Source: Siphonodentalium dalli
Taxonomy: Eukaryota; Mollusca; Scaphopoda; Gadilida; Siphonodentaliidae
Assembly: GCA_032622095.1 (NCBI GenBank)
Contig: CP136061.1
Location: forward strand, 9,142,447-9,206,446
Reading direction: 5' to 3'
Length of the DNA stretch: 64,000 nucleotides
The first letter of the stretch is position 1; the number at the start of each line of letters is the position of its first letter. A program made the translations under genes and the position numbers. Positions 32,511 through 46,100 of the stretch are shown piece after piece. The notes below the pieces were generated by a model. It searched no databases, had not been told where the DNA came from, and saw only the letters and a program-made list of their open reading frames with translations.

Positions 32511-34750
32511 TCCCAAACTTCGGTAAAATTTACTAAAAATTCCAACAGTTGGACATTTCATGCCTGACGCAAAGTTGCAAGTTTTACACCACATGCATTA
32601 TAATAGGTTGAAATTGTTCTCTTTGTTTGGTTTTTCAACCAGTAATTAGTGGGAAATTTATTGTTTTTTTTAGACAAACAGTAGCATATTTTTCTACTTT
32701 TGGAAATAAAAATGGCCTCAAATGGCCATCGGGTGGACGACTTCGATTTGGTTGGAAATTCTAATAGTTGGAAAGCTTGAGGTACCAATTAGAAAATTCA
32801 GAACGAGAGGGGGTGTGCAAATATAATTCTACAAATATGGTTCAAGGGGATGGTGGAGTGCACTTCGACATTTGAAGGTGGACACCCCCCGCCAACGGCG
32901 ACCATCGAGCCGCGTCCCTGAATGCGACTTGTGGATGCCATTGGAATGCCCTATATAGTCGTATACTACGAAGTTCTATATATGTGGCACCCGGAATCAC
33001 ACAAAATGTGTGAAATTGGTGTTTCAAATTAATTTCATTTGAATATGATGATCATGAGCATCACTGTTGCAATAAACCTTGAAATACCACAATGGACGAT
33101 CAATGTACCAAGTGAAACAAATTGTTGGGTGGTGGGGTATTTATTTGTCAATTATATTGGTGGTTTACCAAGACGATGTGAAAAATTAGCATGCATATTT
33201 TGGCTCCTCTGCTTGCGTAAATTCGGTTACCGAGGGAGGGGCCGGGTGGGGGTGATGTCGTATATCTAATACATATGTAGCCACCGTTTGTGTCCAAAAC
33301 TTTAAATTGTGAAGAATATTTTGTCATTCAATAAATGTCATAATAGCAAATAATGAACTTATAAATAATCTGAAATTATAAATACTGCAGAATAGTGAGA
33401 TGTGTCATTAAAGTATTATTAGCATTTGGATTAAGTGACGTACATGGTGAAGAGTTATCGTTTATACTATAAAAAAGGGGGAGGGGGGGCTTATTTTCAA
33501 ACTCGCCATGTTTCTCATATTATAATCCTTATCTATGAATGTATCGTGTTATATAGCTAAAATTCCTCATGTAAAATTGCAAATTTCCCGTGTCAAGATT
33601 GTGCTTAATGGGGCATCGATCTGGCCATATAGATAAAGTTAAATAAAATGTACGAACATTCATTATGTGAAGCTATAATGAGTAGTACATGTATATATTT
33701 AGCATGTTTCAAAAACTATATTTCTTTCTGAAAATGCGCTCTTTAATGTATGAATTATAATACTGTTATAGATGTACATACACTGTAAATAATATTCCCA
33801 CATTGGCATGTTATAAACAAAATAACTTCTCTGCTTACAGGTTCAATGGTGAAATCATGGCGGTCACGCGGTGCGACGTCGATGTAAATAACAAGATATG
33901 GACATGACTGCCTTGGCAACGACGCAGATAAACTCTAGTCAACCAACCAAGAACCACGGTGGAATGTACGAGTTAGACACAAATTCCACAATCAATGATT
34001 TTGGTATACATATGATGATGTCATGTGCTGTAATTTGGTTTCTGTGCAAGAGGAGATGACTTCTATTCTTCGTGAACTCGAGATTTCTCCTTAGAAATTG
34101 CACCGATATATATACATTCGAAAAGACTATCCTCTTTGGAGCCCTTAATTTTCTTGTATAGTTCAAGGGATCTCAGAAAGCTTCAGTTAGTTTTAGAGCT
34201 TGTTCTTCTACACACGTGAGGGTGAGTCTGGTGTAAGACAGCCAACCAGTATAGCAATATATATATATATATGTATATATAGCAGAGACTGACTTTCGAA
34301 TTGTTCTAATACATTCAAGTTGGAGGAAAATTCTAGTTAGTGATGTGAAACCCATTGATGGAACTGAAACATGCACGCTTATAGTTTAAAATTTCTTTGA
34401 AATCTCGTCTGATGACCAAAATATTATGTGAATGTGTTAAACGGCTGTTTTGTTTTGTGTCGTTGTATTATTGAAATTAAAGACTATAGCTATACTATAT
34501 ATCATTCGACAATCACGATTTCTGCTGTGTACACAAAAGAAGGCCGCGGACCCCCGGGATATGCATGTTTGCTGTTTGATAAGTTAATATTCGAAAACGT
34601 CCAGCGCCGCATGTCAAGCATCAGTAGACTATAACATTTCATATGTATGGCAGGAAAAAAACGTCCAACGATAGATCATAGCCGAACTATATGTATGGTC
34701 AATAAATATCGGTGTAAACACTCTTCGTTGAATATGATTTTTTTTGCAGG
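32511..34750. other. Gene-poor stretch
   Basis: Contains the 32.74-32.87 kb copy of the 29.4-kb repeat, a G-rich run near 33476-33490 and an AT dinucleotide tract near 34260. No exon or ORF is supported. Confidence 0.5.
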
Positions 34751-34754
34751 ATTA

Positions 34755-35090
34755 GCAGCCTATTGTTTGGATCGACCACACAAATTTGTACACATTTTAT
34801 TAACACATATGTGTTGTCTTGCCCAACAACAGTGTGTACAAGAACAATACAAATAGTGTAATGGCGGTGAACACTATTGTTTGGATCAACCACACAAATG
34901 TGTACGCATGTGATTTACACATATGTGTAGTCTCGCCCAACAACATTGTGTAAAATAACAATACAAATAGTGTAATGGCGGTGAACACTATTGTTTGGAT
35001 CAACCACACAAATGTGTACGCATGTGATTAACACATATGTGTAGTCTCGCCCAACAACATTGTGTACAATAACAATACAATCTTGTGTGG
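34755..35090. repeat. ~118-bp tandem repeat, about three copies
   Basis: The units carry TGTTTGGATC(A/G)ACCACACAAA, TTAACACATATGTGTAGTCT, CGCCCAACAACATTGTGTA and AATAGTGTAATGGCGGTGAA. Minus-strand open frames here are repeat-derived. Confidence 0.9.
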
Positions 35091-35440
35091 TAGCGGTGAA
35101 CATATTGTTTCCTTAGTGCAAACATATTTGTGTCCATTCAACGAACAAATAAATGTGCTGGACCCAAAAATCTGTGTGTGTGTCAACTACACAACTATGT
35201 AGGTCAGTTAACACACATAAACTGTTCATCTACATCCACACAATCTTGTGCGCAACGTAGCACACATTTAATGTGTGCCTACAAAGAACAAGTTGTTTGG
35301 TCGATCCACACGGGTTTGTTCGCCACCGCCACACAACAGATGTGTGATCATTTGCCACACAATTCACCACACAATGTTGTGCTCGATCAAATGGCTACAC
35401 AAACTGTGTTTTAATTGTGTGGTTCTACCACACAGTCGTT
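35091..35440. repeat. String of about a dozen short CACA..TGTG palindromes
   Basis: Every 20-35 bp there is an imperfect palindrome such as CCACACAATCTTGTG, ACACATTTAATGTGTG, ACACAACAGATGTGTG or CACACAATGTTGTG. The arms keep the CACA/TGTG word but the loops and spacers differ, so this is not a simple tandem repeat. Confidence 0.75.
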
Positions 35441-35459
35441 TTAAGAGTGTTGTCTGGAG

Positions 35460-36760
35460 AACATGCCTGAGTATTATGGTGTACCTGGGCAGATACCACA
35501 GAGCACCTGGACAGATTATCCACATACTACCTAGATATTTGGTACTCACGGGCATTAGCACCAGGGTATTCCCGAGTCACCGGACCTCATTAGATAACCT
35601 CCATTCGCCGAGTCCGGATTTGCGTGTTATTAATCTACGGTGCACATGTGGCGTGTCATTAAAACGAGCAAAATATAATTTTTTAAATATATATATCTGA
35701 GCGCGCCAATTTAGTAATCTCTACATTAGACATACGTATACGGTGTATGTAGGAAAATATACGGTGTACTGTTTATTTCACGGTTTACCATACAATGTGC
35801 AGCCTATATTTAACAGTGAAGAAAACAACACGACAACATAAGATCGTCTTCCGAATCGAATTTGGTCATGTGGTGGAATGGCTGGTTTTAATTACACAGC
35901 AATTTGGCAGATTATTTCAGACATTCAGACAAATTTTACACCAAGTGCAGGGGAAAGATTACTTTCCCAATTACATGTAAGTACACAATAGTACCAGCAC
36001 ATGTTCCTGGACAGATAACACGGTGTAACTGATGTAAGTATACCCAATAGTACCGGCGCATGTTCCTGGACAGATAATATGGTGTAACTGATGTAAGTAC
36101 CCAATAGTACCAGCACATTTTCCTGGACAGATAATGCGGTGCCAGCGCATGTTCCTGGACAGATAATATGGTGTAACTGATGTAAGTACCCAATAGTACC
36201 AGCACATGTTCCTGGACAGATAATACGGTGTAACTGGGTAAGTGTTCTGCAGTTCCTTCTCAATTAATTTGGAGTACCTGCCTGGCTTCTCTGGATTACA
36301 TGGGCAGGTACTCCAGATAATCTGGACAGGTTATCCACATAGTAGTACCTGGATATTTGGTACCCCGCGTATTAGTATCAGGACAGGTTATCCACATAGT
36401 AGTACCTGGATATTTGGTACCCCGCGTATTAGTACCCAGACAGGTTATCCATATGGTACCTGGGTATTTGGTACTCCAGATTATTAGTATATACGACACA
36501 GTACCCGGACAGATTATCCGCTTAGTACCTGGGTAGTTGTTAATCCAGAGTATTTAGTACCAGGGCAGAGTACCTGGATATTTGGTACGCCCGAGTTTTA
36601 GTTCCAGGGCTGATACCACAGAGTACCTGCATACACAGAGTACCATGGGTATTTGGTGCTCCCGAGTTTTAGTACCAGGGCTGATACCACATAGTACCTG
36701 CATATAGGTTATCCACATAGTACCTGGATATACTCCCGATTATTAGTACCAGCTAGGGAA
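35460..36760. repeat. GTACCTGG/CCAGGTAC palindrome field with a 58-bp tandem array
   Basis: At 35470-35600 and 36240-36760 there are words such as AGTACCTGGATATTTGGTAC and ATTAGTACCAGG(A/G)CAG. Between them (about 35985-36240) is a ~58-bp unit repeated about five times (CCAATAGTACCAGCACATGT + TCCTGGACAGATAATA + CGGTGTAACTG). Open frames on both strands follow the repeats. Confidence 0.8.
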
Positions 36761-36767
36761 CTCGCAA

Positions 36768-37311
36768 TTATGTAATTAACCACAGATTGCCTTCTAACAT
36801 TAAACACTCTCCCAACATCATGCGGGTAAGGTGGACAGCCGCTTTTGTGATGTATACATCCATCCGACTGTCACCATGCTTCTCGTTGACATAAAAGTAT
36901 GGACGTGTGTTGTGGAAACATGCCTGGCAAGAACGTATGTAATGCCTCTGTTCTACCAGAGCACGAAACCACGTTGAATGATTGCCTTCCATAGGATTGC
37001 TGACAGGAAAATTATGCTTTAGGTCCTAGCAGCCGGTAATATTTCTATGCGCGTTGTAATGTATGGTGTAATCGTATTATCATGTTTATGGTATATGTCA
37101 ACAGTTGACACGTTTCGCATCAGATAAGAAACACGAATAGCTCATTGTAGTCGTAAATGTTTCTGATAATCCAGAATTGACGATCACGAGTCCGTTCATG
37201 AGGGAATAGTGCCGTCCACAGCATAATAATGTCTTTCTGCCACCACCATAAAATTTCAAGAAAACCATAGTCAGAAATGGTAACGCCCCCCAAGATCATA
37301 TTATTAGCCAT
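36768..37311 (-). other. Two unidentified minus-strand open stretches
   Basis: Frames at 37120-37311 and 36768-36992 have less repetitive composition than their surroundings. One has ILGGVTISDYGFLEILWWW and the other RSCQACFHNTRPYFYVNE. I recognise no domain and no clear splice sites. They may be chance frames or decayed transposon coding sequence. Confidence 0.2.
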
Positions 37312-37995
37312 AAATATAAATTATAATATAAAATATATTGGTTACATGAATGCACCGCCTCAGAATTACGTTACAACAACTAATCCTTCAAATTATTACA
37401 AAAAAACTACGGTTTATTACTGCAGGTTTTTCATTCACCAAACCAGAAAGCTTCTAAATGTGGATCAAAAATTGTGTTCCCGCCATATAATCTTCAAGTG
37501 TGCATGGCCCAGCCATTGTTCACACCTAAACATCGAACGCAATTAACGCGGTCACAATAGTTATATACTGCAACTATAAGACATCCAGCGAATACACACC
37601 CCACGAAATGTGTTGTCCTGCGAGATATCCCATCACTATAGCTCAATTTGACACGGCCAGTTAGCCTTTCTACAATATCCTAAAACAATAAAGCTTCTCA
37701 AATCATCGGCATAGTCAATAGAACTTTCATGAACTTGGACATTCCAACTACAGCTTTTACCGGACTCGGTGTCGCAGTACAACTTTAACGCGTCCCAAAA
37801 TAACCGGAAATGTTTTTTTATCTATTTATAAAATGCCCATAGGACCACAGATTTCTAAAATTTGTAGAACATTATACACCGGTGGCGTTAATAATTATTA
37901 GTATTGATGGACATGAGTGAACTGTTAATTATTCTATTTCATTTAGTCGTTAATGACTGGTATTCCTTATTTAGTATAACTTAATTAGAATGTTT
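37312..37995. other. Stretch without recognisable feature
   Basis: AT-rich sequence between the unidentified frames and the first large satellite. I see no repeat or exon in it. Confidence 0.5.
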
Positions 37996-37997
37996 TG

Positions 37998-38770
37998 GTT
38001 TTGCGTAACATTGTAGTATTTTTAATGGTGCCAGTGGACACATTGAGAAGTCATGGTTTTGCGTAACATTGTAGTATTTTAATGGTACTAGTAGACACAT
38101 TGTAGTATTTATAATGGTACTAGTAGACACATTGTAGTATTTATAATGGTACTAGTAGACACATTGTAGTATTTTTAATGGTGTCAGTAGACACATTGTA
38201 GTATTTTTAATGGTACTAGTAGACACATTGTAGTAGTTTAATGGTGTTAGTAGACACATTATAGTATTTTTAATGGTGTTAGTAGACACATTGTAGTAGT
38301 TTAATAGTTCTAGTAGACAAATTGTAGTATTTTAATGGTGTTAGTAGACACATTGTAGTAGTTTAATGGTGCTAGTAGACACCTTGTAGTATTTTAATGG
38401 TACTAGTAGACACATTGTAGTATTTTTAATGGTACTAGTAGACACATTGTAGTATTTTTAATGGTGCCAATAGACACATTATAGTATTTTTATATGGTGT
38501 TAGTAAACACATTGTAGTTTTTAATGGTACCAGTAGACACATTGTAGTATTTTAATGGTGCCAGTAGACACAATGTAGTGTTTTTAATGGTGCTAGTGGA
38601 CACATTGTAGTATTTTAATGGTGCCAGTAGACACAATGTAGTGTTTTTAATGGTGCTAGTAGACACATTGTAGTATTTTTGATGGTACCAATAGACACAT
38701 TGTAGTATTTTAATGGTGCCAGTAGACACAATGTAGTGTTTTTAATGGTGCTAGTGGACACATTGAGAAG
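37998..38770. repeat. ~32-bp satellite, about 24 copies
   Basis: The units have the type ACATTGTAGTATTTTTAATG + GTACTAGTAGAC, and the length varies from 30 to 33 through the T run. The first and last units both carry GTGGACACATTGAGAAGTCA, as if the array grew within one pre-existing segment. Confidence 0.95.
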
Positions 38771-39133
38771 TCAGTTCGATAGATGAATCTTTTTACAAAG
38801 TAGTGTTCAAAGTCAACGTGCACCATACAGCTATTTTCAATTTAATGTTCACCGTATTAGCACTGAACTAGGCACTTGTCAGAGGGATGAGACAGCAATA
38901 ATATATTAGCTTTTCAAAAACTACTTGCGTTCAACGTTAGCAAAAAAAATAAGTAATAAATTACGAATAAGCGGGGAGGGGGGTTTATATTGACTATATA
39001 TGTGGTGTTTCATCTGATTGGCATAATCAAAATAGAGCAAGCTGTATTAATGATGAGCAATCCTGACTTTAGTTATGCTGTTCTTAGATCATACCGTCAT
39101 AGTGAGTGCATGGTAGGCTGGATGATTGCATGC

Positions 39134-40157
39134 AAAGCTAGAGGGCCCATAAAAGGTAGAGGGCCCATATAAAACTAGAAAGCCCATATGAAGCTAGAGG
39201 GCCCATATAAATCTAGAGGGCCCATATAAAGCTAGAGGGACCATTTAAAGCTAGAGGGTCCATATAAAGCTATAGGGCCCATATAAAGCTAGAGGGCCCA
39301 TATAAAGCTAGAGGGCCCATATAAAGCTAGACGGGCCCATATAAAGCTAGAGGGTCCATATAAAGCTAGAGGGCCCATATAAAGCTAGAGGGCCCATATA
39401 AAGCTAGAGGGCCCATATAAATCTAGAGAGAACATATGAATCTAGAGGGGTCATATATAGCTAGAGGGCCCATATAAAGCTAGAGGGACCATATAAAGCT
39501 AGAGGGACCACATAAAGCTAGAGGGACTATATAAAGCTAGAGGGACCATATAAAGCTAGAAGGCCCATATAAAGCTAGACGGCCCATATAAAGCTAGAGG
39601 GCCCACATAAAGCTAGAAGGCCCATATAAAGCCAGAGGGCCCATATGAAGCTAGAGGGCCCATATAAATCTAGAGGGCCCATATAAAGCTAGAGGGACCA
39701 TATAAAGCTAGAGGGCCCATATAAAGCTAGAGGGCCCATATAAAGCTAGAGGGCCAATATAAACCTAGATGGACCATATAAAGCGAGGGCCCATATAAAG
39801 CTAGAGGGCCCATATAAAGCTATAGGGCCCATATAAAGCTAGAGGGCCGATATAACGCTAGAGGGCTCATATAAAGCTAGAAGGCCCATATAAAGCAAGA
39901 GGGCCCATATAAAGCTAGAGGGACCATATAAAGCTAGAGGGCCCATATAAATCTAGAGGGCCCATATAAAGCTAGAGGGACCGTATAAAGCTTGAAAGCC
40001 CATATAAAGCTAGAGGGCCCATATAAATCTAGAGGGCCCACATAAAGCTAGAGGGACCATATACAGCTAGAGGGGCCATATGAAGCTAGAGGGACCATAT
40101 AAAGCTAGAGGGCCCATATAAAGCTAGAGGACCCATATAAATCTAGAGGGCCCATAT
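39134..40157. repeat. 19-bp satellite, about 53 copies
   Basis: The unit is AGCTAGAGGGCCCATATAA. It contains GGGCCC and a TATAAA word in every consensus copy. Common variants are GGGACC, GGGTCC and AATCTAGA. It ends a few bases before the 50-bp satellite begins. Confidence 0.95.
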
Positions 40158-40171
40158 TTGTCTTTTCGAAA

Positions 40172-43100
40172 CCATAAAGATGGTCTATCTCTTTGTAAAC
40201 AAGTGTTATATAGTTACCGGGGTATACAGATGGTCTATCTCTTTGTAAACAAGTGTTATATAGTTACCGGGGTATGAAGATGGTCTATCTCTTTGTAAAC
40301 AGTTGTTATATAAATACCGGGGTATAAAGATGGTCTATCTCTTTGTAAACAAGTGTTATATAGTTACCGGGGTATGAAGATGGTCTATCTCTTTGTAAAC
40401 AATTGTTATATAAATACCGGGGTATAAAGATGGTCTATCTCTTTGTAAATACGTGTTATATAGTTACCGGGGTATGCAGATGGTCTATATCTTTGTAAAT
40501 AAGTGTTATATAGTAACCGGGGTATAAAGATGGTCTGTCTCTTTGTAAGCAAGTGTTATATAGTTACCGGGGTATATAGATGGTCTATCTCTTTGTAAGC
40601 AAGTGTTATATAGTTACCGGGTTATGAAGATGGTCTATCTCTTTGTAAACAAGTGTTATATAAATACCGGGGTATAAAGATGGTCTATCTCTTTGTAAAC
40701 AATTGTTATATAGTTACCGGGGTATGACGGTGGTCTATATCTTTGTAAACAAGTGTTATATAGTTACCGGGTATAAAGATGGTCTGTCTCTTTGTAAACA
40801 AGTGTTATATAGTTACCGGGATATAAAGATGGTCTATCTCTTTGTAAACAATTGTTATATAGTTACCGGGGTATAAAGATGGTCTGTCTCTTTGTAAGCA
40901 AGTGTTATATAGTTACCGGGGTTTAAAGATGGTCTATCTCTTTGTAAACAAGTGTTATATAGTTACCGGGTTATAAAGATGGTCTATCTCTTTGTAAGCA
41001 AGTGTTATATAGTTACCGGGGTTTAAAGATGGTCTATCTCTTTGTAAACAAGTGTTATATAGTTACCGCGGTATAAAGATGGTCTATCTCTTTATAAACC
41101 AGTGTTATATAGTTAACGGGGTATAAAGATGGTCTATCTCTTTGTAAACAAGTGTTACATAGTTACTGGAGTATATATATGGTCTATCTCTTTGTAAACA
41201 AGTGTTATATAGTTACCGTGGTATAAAGATGGTCTATCTCTTTGTAAACAAGTGTTATATAGTTACCGGGGTATAAAGATGATCTATCTCTTTGTAAGCA
41301 AGTGGTATATAGTTACCGGGGTATGAAGATGGTATATCTCTTTGTAAACAAGTGTTATATAGTTAGATGGGTATAAAGAAGGTCTATCTCTTTGTAAACA
41401 AATGTTATATAGTTACCGGGTATGAAGATGGTCTATCTCTTTGTAAACAAGTGTTAAATAGTTACCGGGGTATAAAGATGGCCTATCTCTTTGTAAACAA
41501 GTGTTATATAGTTACCGGGGTATAAAGATGGTCTATCTCTGTGTAAACAAGTGTTATATAGTTACCGCGGTATACAGATGGTCTATCTCTTTATAAACCA
41601 GTGTTATATAGTTAACGGGGTATAAAGATGGTCTATCTCTTTGTAAACAAGTGTTACATAGTTACTGGAGTATATATATGGTGTATCTCTTTGTAAACAA
41701 GTGTTATATAGTTACCGTGGTATAAAGATGGTCTATCTCTTTGTAAACAAGTGTTATATAGTTACCGTGGTATAAAGATGGTCTATCTCTTTGTAAACAA
41801 GTGTTATATAGTTACCGTGGTATAAAGATGGTCTATTTCTTTGTAAACAAGTGTTATATAGTTACCAGGGTATTAAGATGGTCTATCTCTTTGTAAACAA
41901 GTCTTATATAAATACCGGGGTATAAAGATGGTCTATCTCTTTGTAAACAATTGTTATATAGTTACTGTGGTATGGAGATGGTCTATATCTTTGTAAATAA
42001 GTGTTATATAGTTACCGGTGTATAAAGATGGTCTGTCTCTTTGTAAACAAGTGTTATATAGTTACCGGGGTATAAAGATTGTCTATCTCTTTATAAACAA
42101 GTGTTATATAATTACCGGGGTATAAAGATGGTCTGTCTCTTTGTAAACAAGTGTTACATAGTTACTGGAGTATATATATGGTCTATCTCTTTGAAAACAA
42201 GTGTTACATAGTTACTGGAGTATATATATGGTCTATCTCTTTGTAAACAAGTGTTATATAGTTACCGTGGTATAAAGATGGTCTATCTCTTTGTAAACAA
42301 GTGTTATATAGTTACCGGGGTTTAAAGATGGTCTATCTCTTTGTAAACAAGTGTTATATAGTTACCGGGGTATGAAGATGGTCTATCTCTTTATAAACAA
42401 GTGTTATATAGTTACCGGGGTATAAAGATGGTCTATCTCTTTGTAAGCAAGTGTTATATAGTTACATGGGTATAAAGAAGGTCTATCTCTTTGTAAACAA
42501 ATGTTATATAGTTACCGGGTATGAAGATGGTCTATCTCTTTGTAAACAAGTGTTAAATAGTTACCGCGGTATAAAGATGGTCTATCTCTTTGTAGACAAG
42601 TGTTATATAGTTACCGGGGTATAAAGATGGTCTATCTCTTTGTAAACAAGTGTTATATAGTTACCGGGGTACAAAGATGGTCTATCTCTGTGTAAACAAG
42701 TGTTATATAGTTACCGCGGTATAAAGATGGTCTATCTCTTTATAAACCAGTGTTATATAGTTAACGGTGTATAAAGATGGTCTATCTCTTTGTAAACAAG
42801 TGTTACATAGTTACTGGAGTATATATATGGTCTATCTCTTTGTAAACAAGTGTTATATAGTTACCGTGGTATAAAGATGGTCTATCTCTTTGTAAGCAAG
42901 TGTTATATAGTTACCGGGGTATGAAGATGGTATATCTCTTTGTAAACAAGTGTTATATAGTTACATGGGTATAAAGAAGGTCTATCTCTTTGTAAACAAA
43001 TGTTATATAGTTACCGGGTATGAAGATGGTCTATCTCTTTGTAAACAAGTGTTAAATAGTTACCGCGGTATACAGATGTCTATCTCTTTATAAACCAGTG

Positions 43101-46100
43101 TTATATAGTTAACGGGGTATAAAGATGGTCTATCTCTTTGTAAACAAGTGTTACATAGTTACTGGAGTATATATATGGTGTATCTCTTTGTAAACAAGTG
43201 TTATATAGTTACCGTGGTATAAAGATGGTCTATCTCTTTGTAAACAAGTGTTATATAGTTACCGGGGTTTAAAGATGGTCTATCTCTTTGTAAACAAGTG
43301 TTATATAGTTACCGGGGTATTAAGATGGTCTATCTCTTTGTAAACAAGTCTTATATAAATACCGGGGTAAAAAGATGGTCTATCTCTTTGTAAACAATTG
43401 TTATATAGTTACTGTGGTATGGAGATGGTCTATATCTTTGTAAATAAGTGTTATATAGTTACCGGTGTATAAAGATGGTCTGTCTCTTTGTAAACAAGTG
43501 TTATATAGTTACCGGGGTATAAAGATTGTCTATCTCTTTATAAACAAGTGTTATATAATTACCGGGGTATAAAGATGGTCTATCTCTTTGTAAACAAGTG
43601 TTACATAGTTACTGGAGTATATATATGGTCTATCTCTTTGTAAACAAGTGTTATATAGTTACCGTGGTATAAAGATGGTCTATCTCTTTGTAAACAAGTG
43701 TTATATAGTTACCGGGGTTTAAAGATGGTCTATCTCTTTGTAAACAATTGTTATATAGTTACCGGGGTATGACGGTGGTCTATATCTTTGTAAACAAGTG
43801 TTATATAGTTACCGGGTATAAAGATGGTCTGTCTCTTTGTAAACAAGTGTTATATAGTTACCGGGATATAAAGATGGTCTATCTCTTTGTAAACAATTGT
43901 TATATAGTTACCGGGGTATAAAGATGGTCTGTCTCTTTGTAAGCAAGTGTTATATAGTTACCGGGGTTTAAAGATGGTCTATCTCTTTGTAAACAAGTGT
44001 TATATAGTTACCGGGTTATAAAGATGGTCTATCTCTTTGTAAGCAAGTGTTATATAGTTACCGGGGTTTAAAGATGGTCTATCTCTTTGTAAACAAGTGT
44101 TATATAGTTACCGCGGTATAAAGATGGTCTATCTCTTTATAAACCAGTGTTATATAGTTAACGGGGTATAAAGATGGTCTATCTCTTTGTAAACAAGTGT
44201 TACATAGTTACTGGAGTATATATATGGTCTATCTCTTTGTAAACAAGTGTTATATAGTTACCGTGGTATAAAGATGGTCTATCTCTTTGTAAACAAGTGT
44301 TATATAGTTACCGGGGTATAAAGATGATCTATCTCTTTGTAAGCAAGTGTTATATAGTTACCGGGGTATGAAGATGGTATATCTCTTTGTAAACAAGTGT
44401 TATATAGTTAGATGGGTATAAAGAAGGTCTATCTCTTTGTAAACAAATGTTATATAGTTACCGGGTATGAAGATGGTCTATCTCTTTGTAAACAAGTGTT
44501 AAATAGTTACCGGGGTATAAAGATGGCCTATCTCTTTGTAAACAAGTGTTATATAGTTACCGGGGTATAAAGATGGTCTATCTCTGTGTAAACAAGTGTT
44601 ATATAGTTACCGCGGTATACAGATGGTCTATCTCTTTATAAACCAGTGTTATATAGTTAACGGGGTATAAAGATGGTCTATCTCTTTGTAAACAAGTGTT
44701 ACATAGTTACTGGAGTATATATATGGTGTATCTCTTTGTAAACAAGTGTTATATAGTTACCGTGGTATAAAGATGGTCTATCTCTTTGTAAACAAGTGTT
44801 ATATAGTTACCGTGGTATAAAGATGGTCTATCTCTTTGTAAACAAGTGTTATATAGTTACCGTGGTATAAAGATGGTCTATTTCTTTGTAAACAAGTGTT
44901 ATATAGTTACCAGGGTATTAAGATGGTCTATCTCTTTGTAAACAAGTCTTATATAAATACCGGGGTATAAAGATGGTCTATCTCTTTGTAAACAATTGTT
45001 ATATAGTTACTGTGGTATGGAGATGGTCTATATCTTTGTAAATAAGTGTTATATAGTTACCGGTGTATAAAGATGGTCTGTCTCTTTGTAAACAAGTGTT
45101 ATATAGTTACCGGGGTATAAAGATTGTCTATCTCTTTATAAACAAGTGTTATATAATTACCGGGGTATAAAGATGGTCTGTCTCTTTGTAAACAAGTGTT
45201 ACATAGTTACTGGAGTATATATATGGTCTATCTCTTTGAAAACAAGTGTTACATAGTTACTGGAGTATATATATGGTCTATCTCTTTGTAAACAAGTGTT
45301 ATATAGTTACCGTGGTATAAAGATGGTCTATCTCTTTGTAAACAAGTGTTATATAGTTACCGGGGTTTAAAGATGGTCTATCTCTTTGTAAACAAGTGTT
45401 ATATAGTTACCGGGGTATGAAGATGGTCTATCTCTTTATAAACAAGTGTTATATAGTTACCGGGGTATAAAGATGGTCTATCTCTTTGTAAGCAAGTGTT
45501 ATATAGTTACATGGGTATAAAGAAGGTCTATCTCTTTGTAAACAAATGTTATATAGTTACCGGGTATGAAGATGGTCTATCTCTTTGTAAACAAGTGTTA
45601 AATAGTTACCGCGGTATAAAGATGGTCTATCTCTTTGTAGACAAGTGTTATATAGTTACCGGGGTATAAAGATGGTCTATCTCTTTGTAAACAAGTGTTA
45701 TATAGTTACCGGGGTACAAAGATGGTCTATCTCTGTGTAAACAAGTGTTATATAGTTACCGCGGTATAAAGATGGTCTATCTCTTTATAAACCAGTGTTA
45801 TATAGTTAACGGTGTATAAAGATGGTCTATCTCTTTGTAAACAAGTGTTACATAGTTACTGGAGTATATATATGGTCTATCTCTTTGTAAACAAGTGTTA
45901 TATAGTTACCGTGGTATAAAGATGGTCTATCTCTTTGTAAGCAAGTGTTATATAGTTACCGGGGTATGAAGATGGTATATCTCTTTGTAAACAAGTGTTA
46001 TATAGTTACATGGGTATAAAGAAGGTCTATCTCTTTGTAAACAAATGTTATATAGTTACCGGGTATGAAGATGGTCTATCTCTTTGTAAACAAGTGTTAA

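Noticed and set aside
35925..36263. Several overlapping Cys-rich minus-strand frames (CPGTCAG-type repeats)
   Set aside because: All three frames are open because of the 58-bp tandem repeat. The Cys spacing changes between frames and matches no domain.
38490..38729. 79-codon minus-strand frame
   Set aside because: It is entirely made of 32-bp satellite units.
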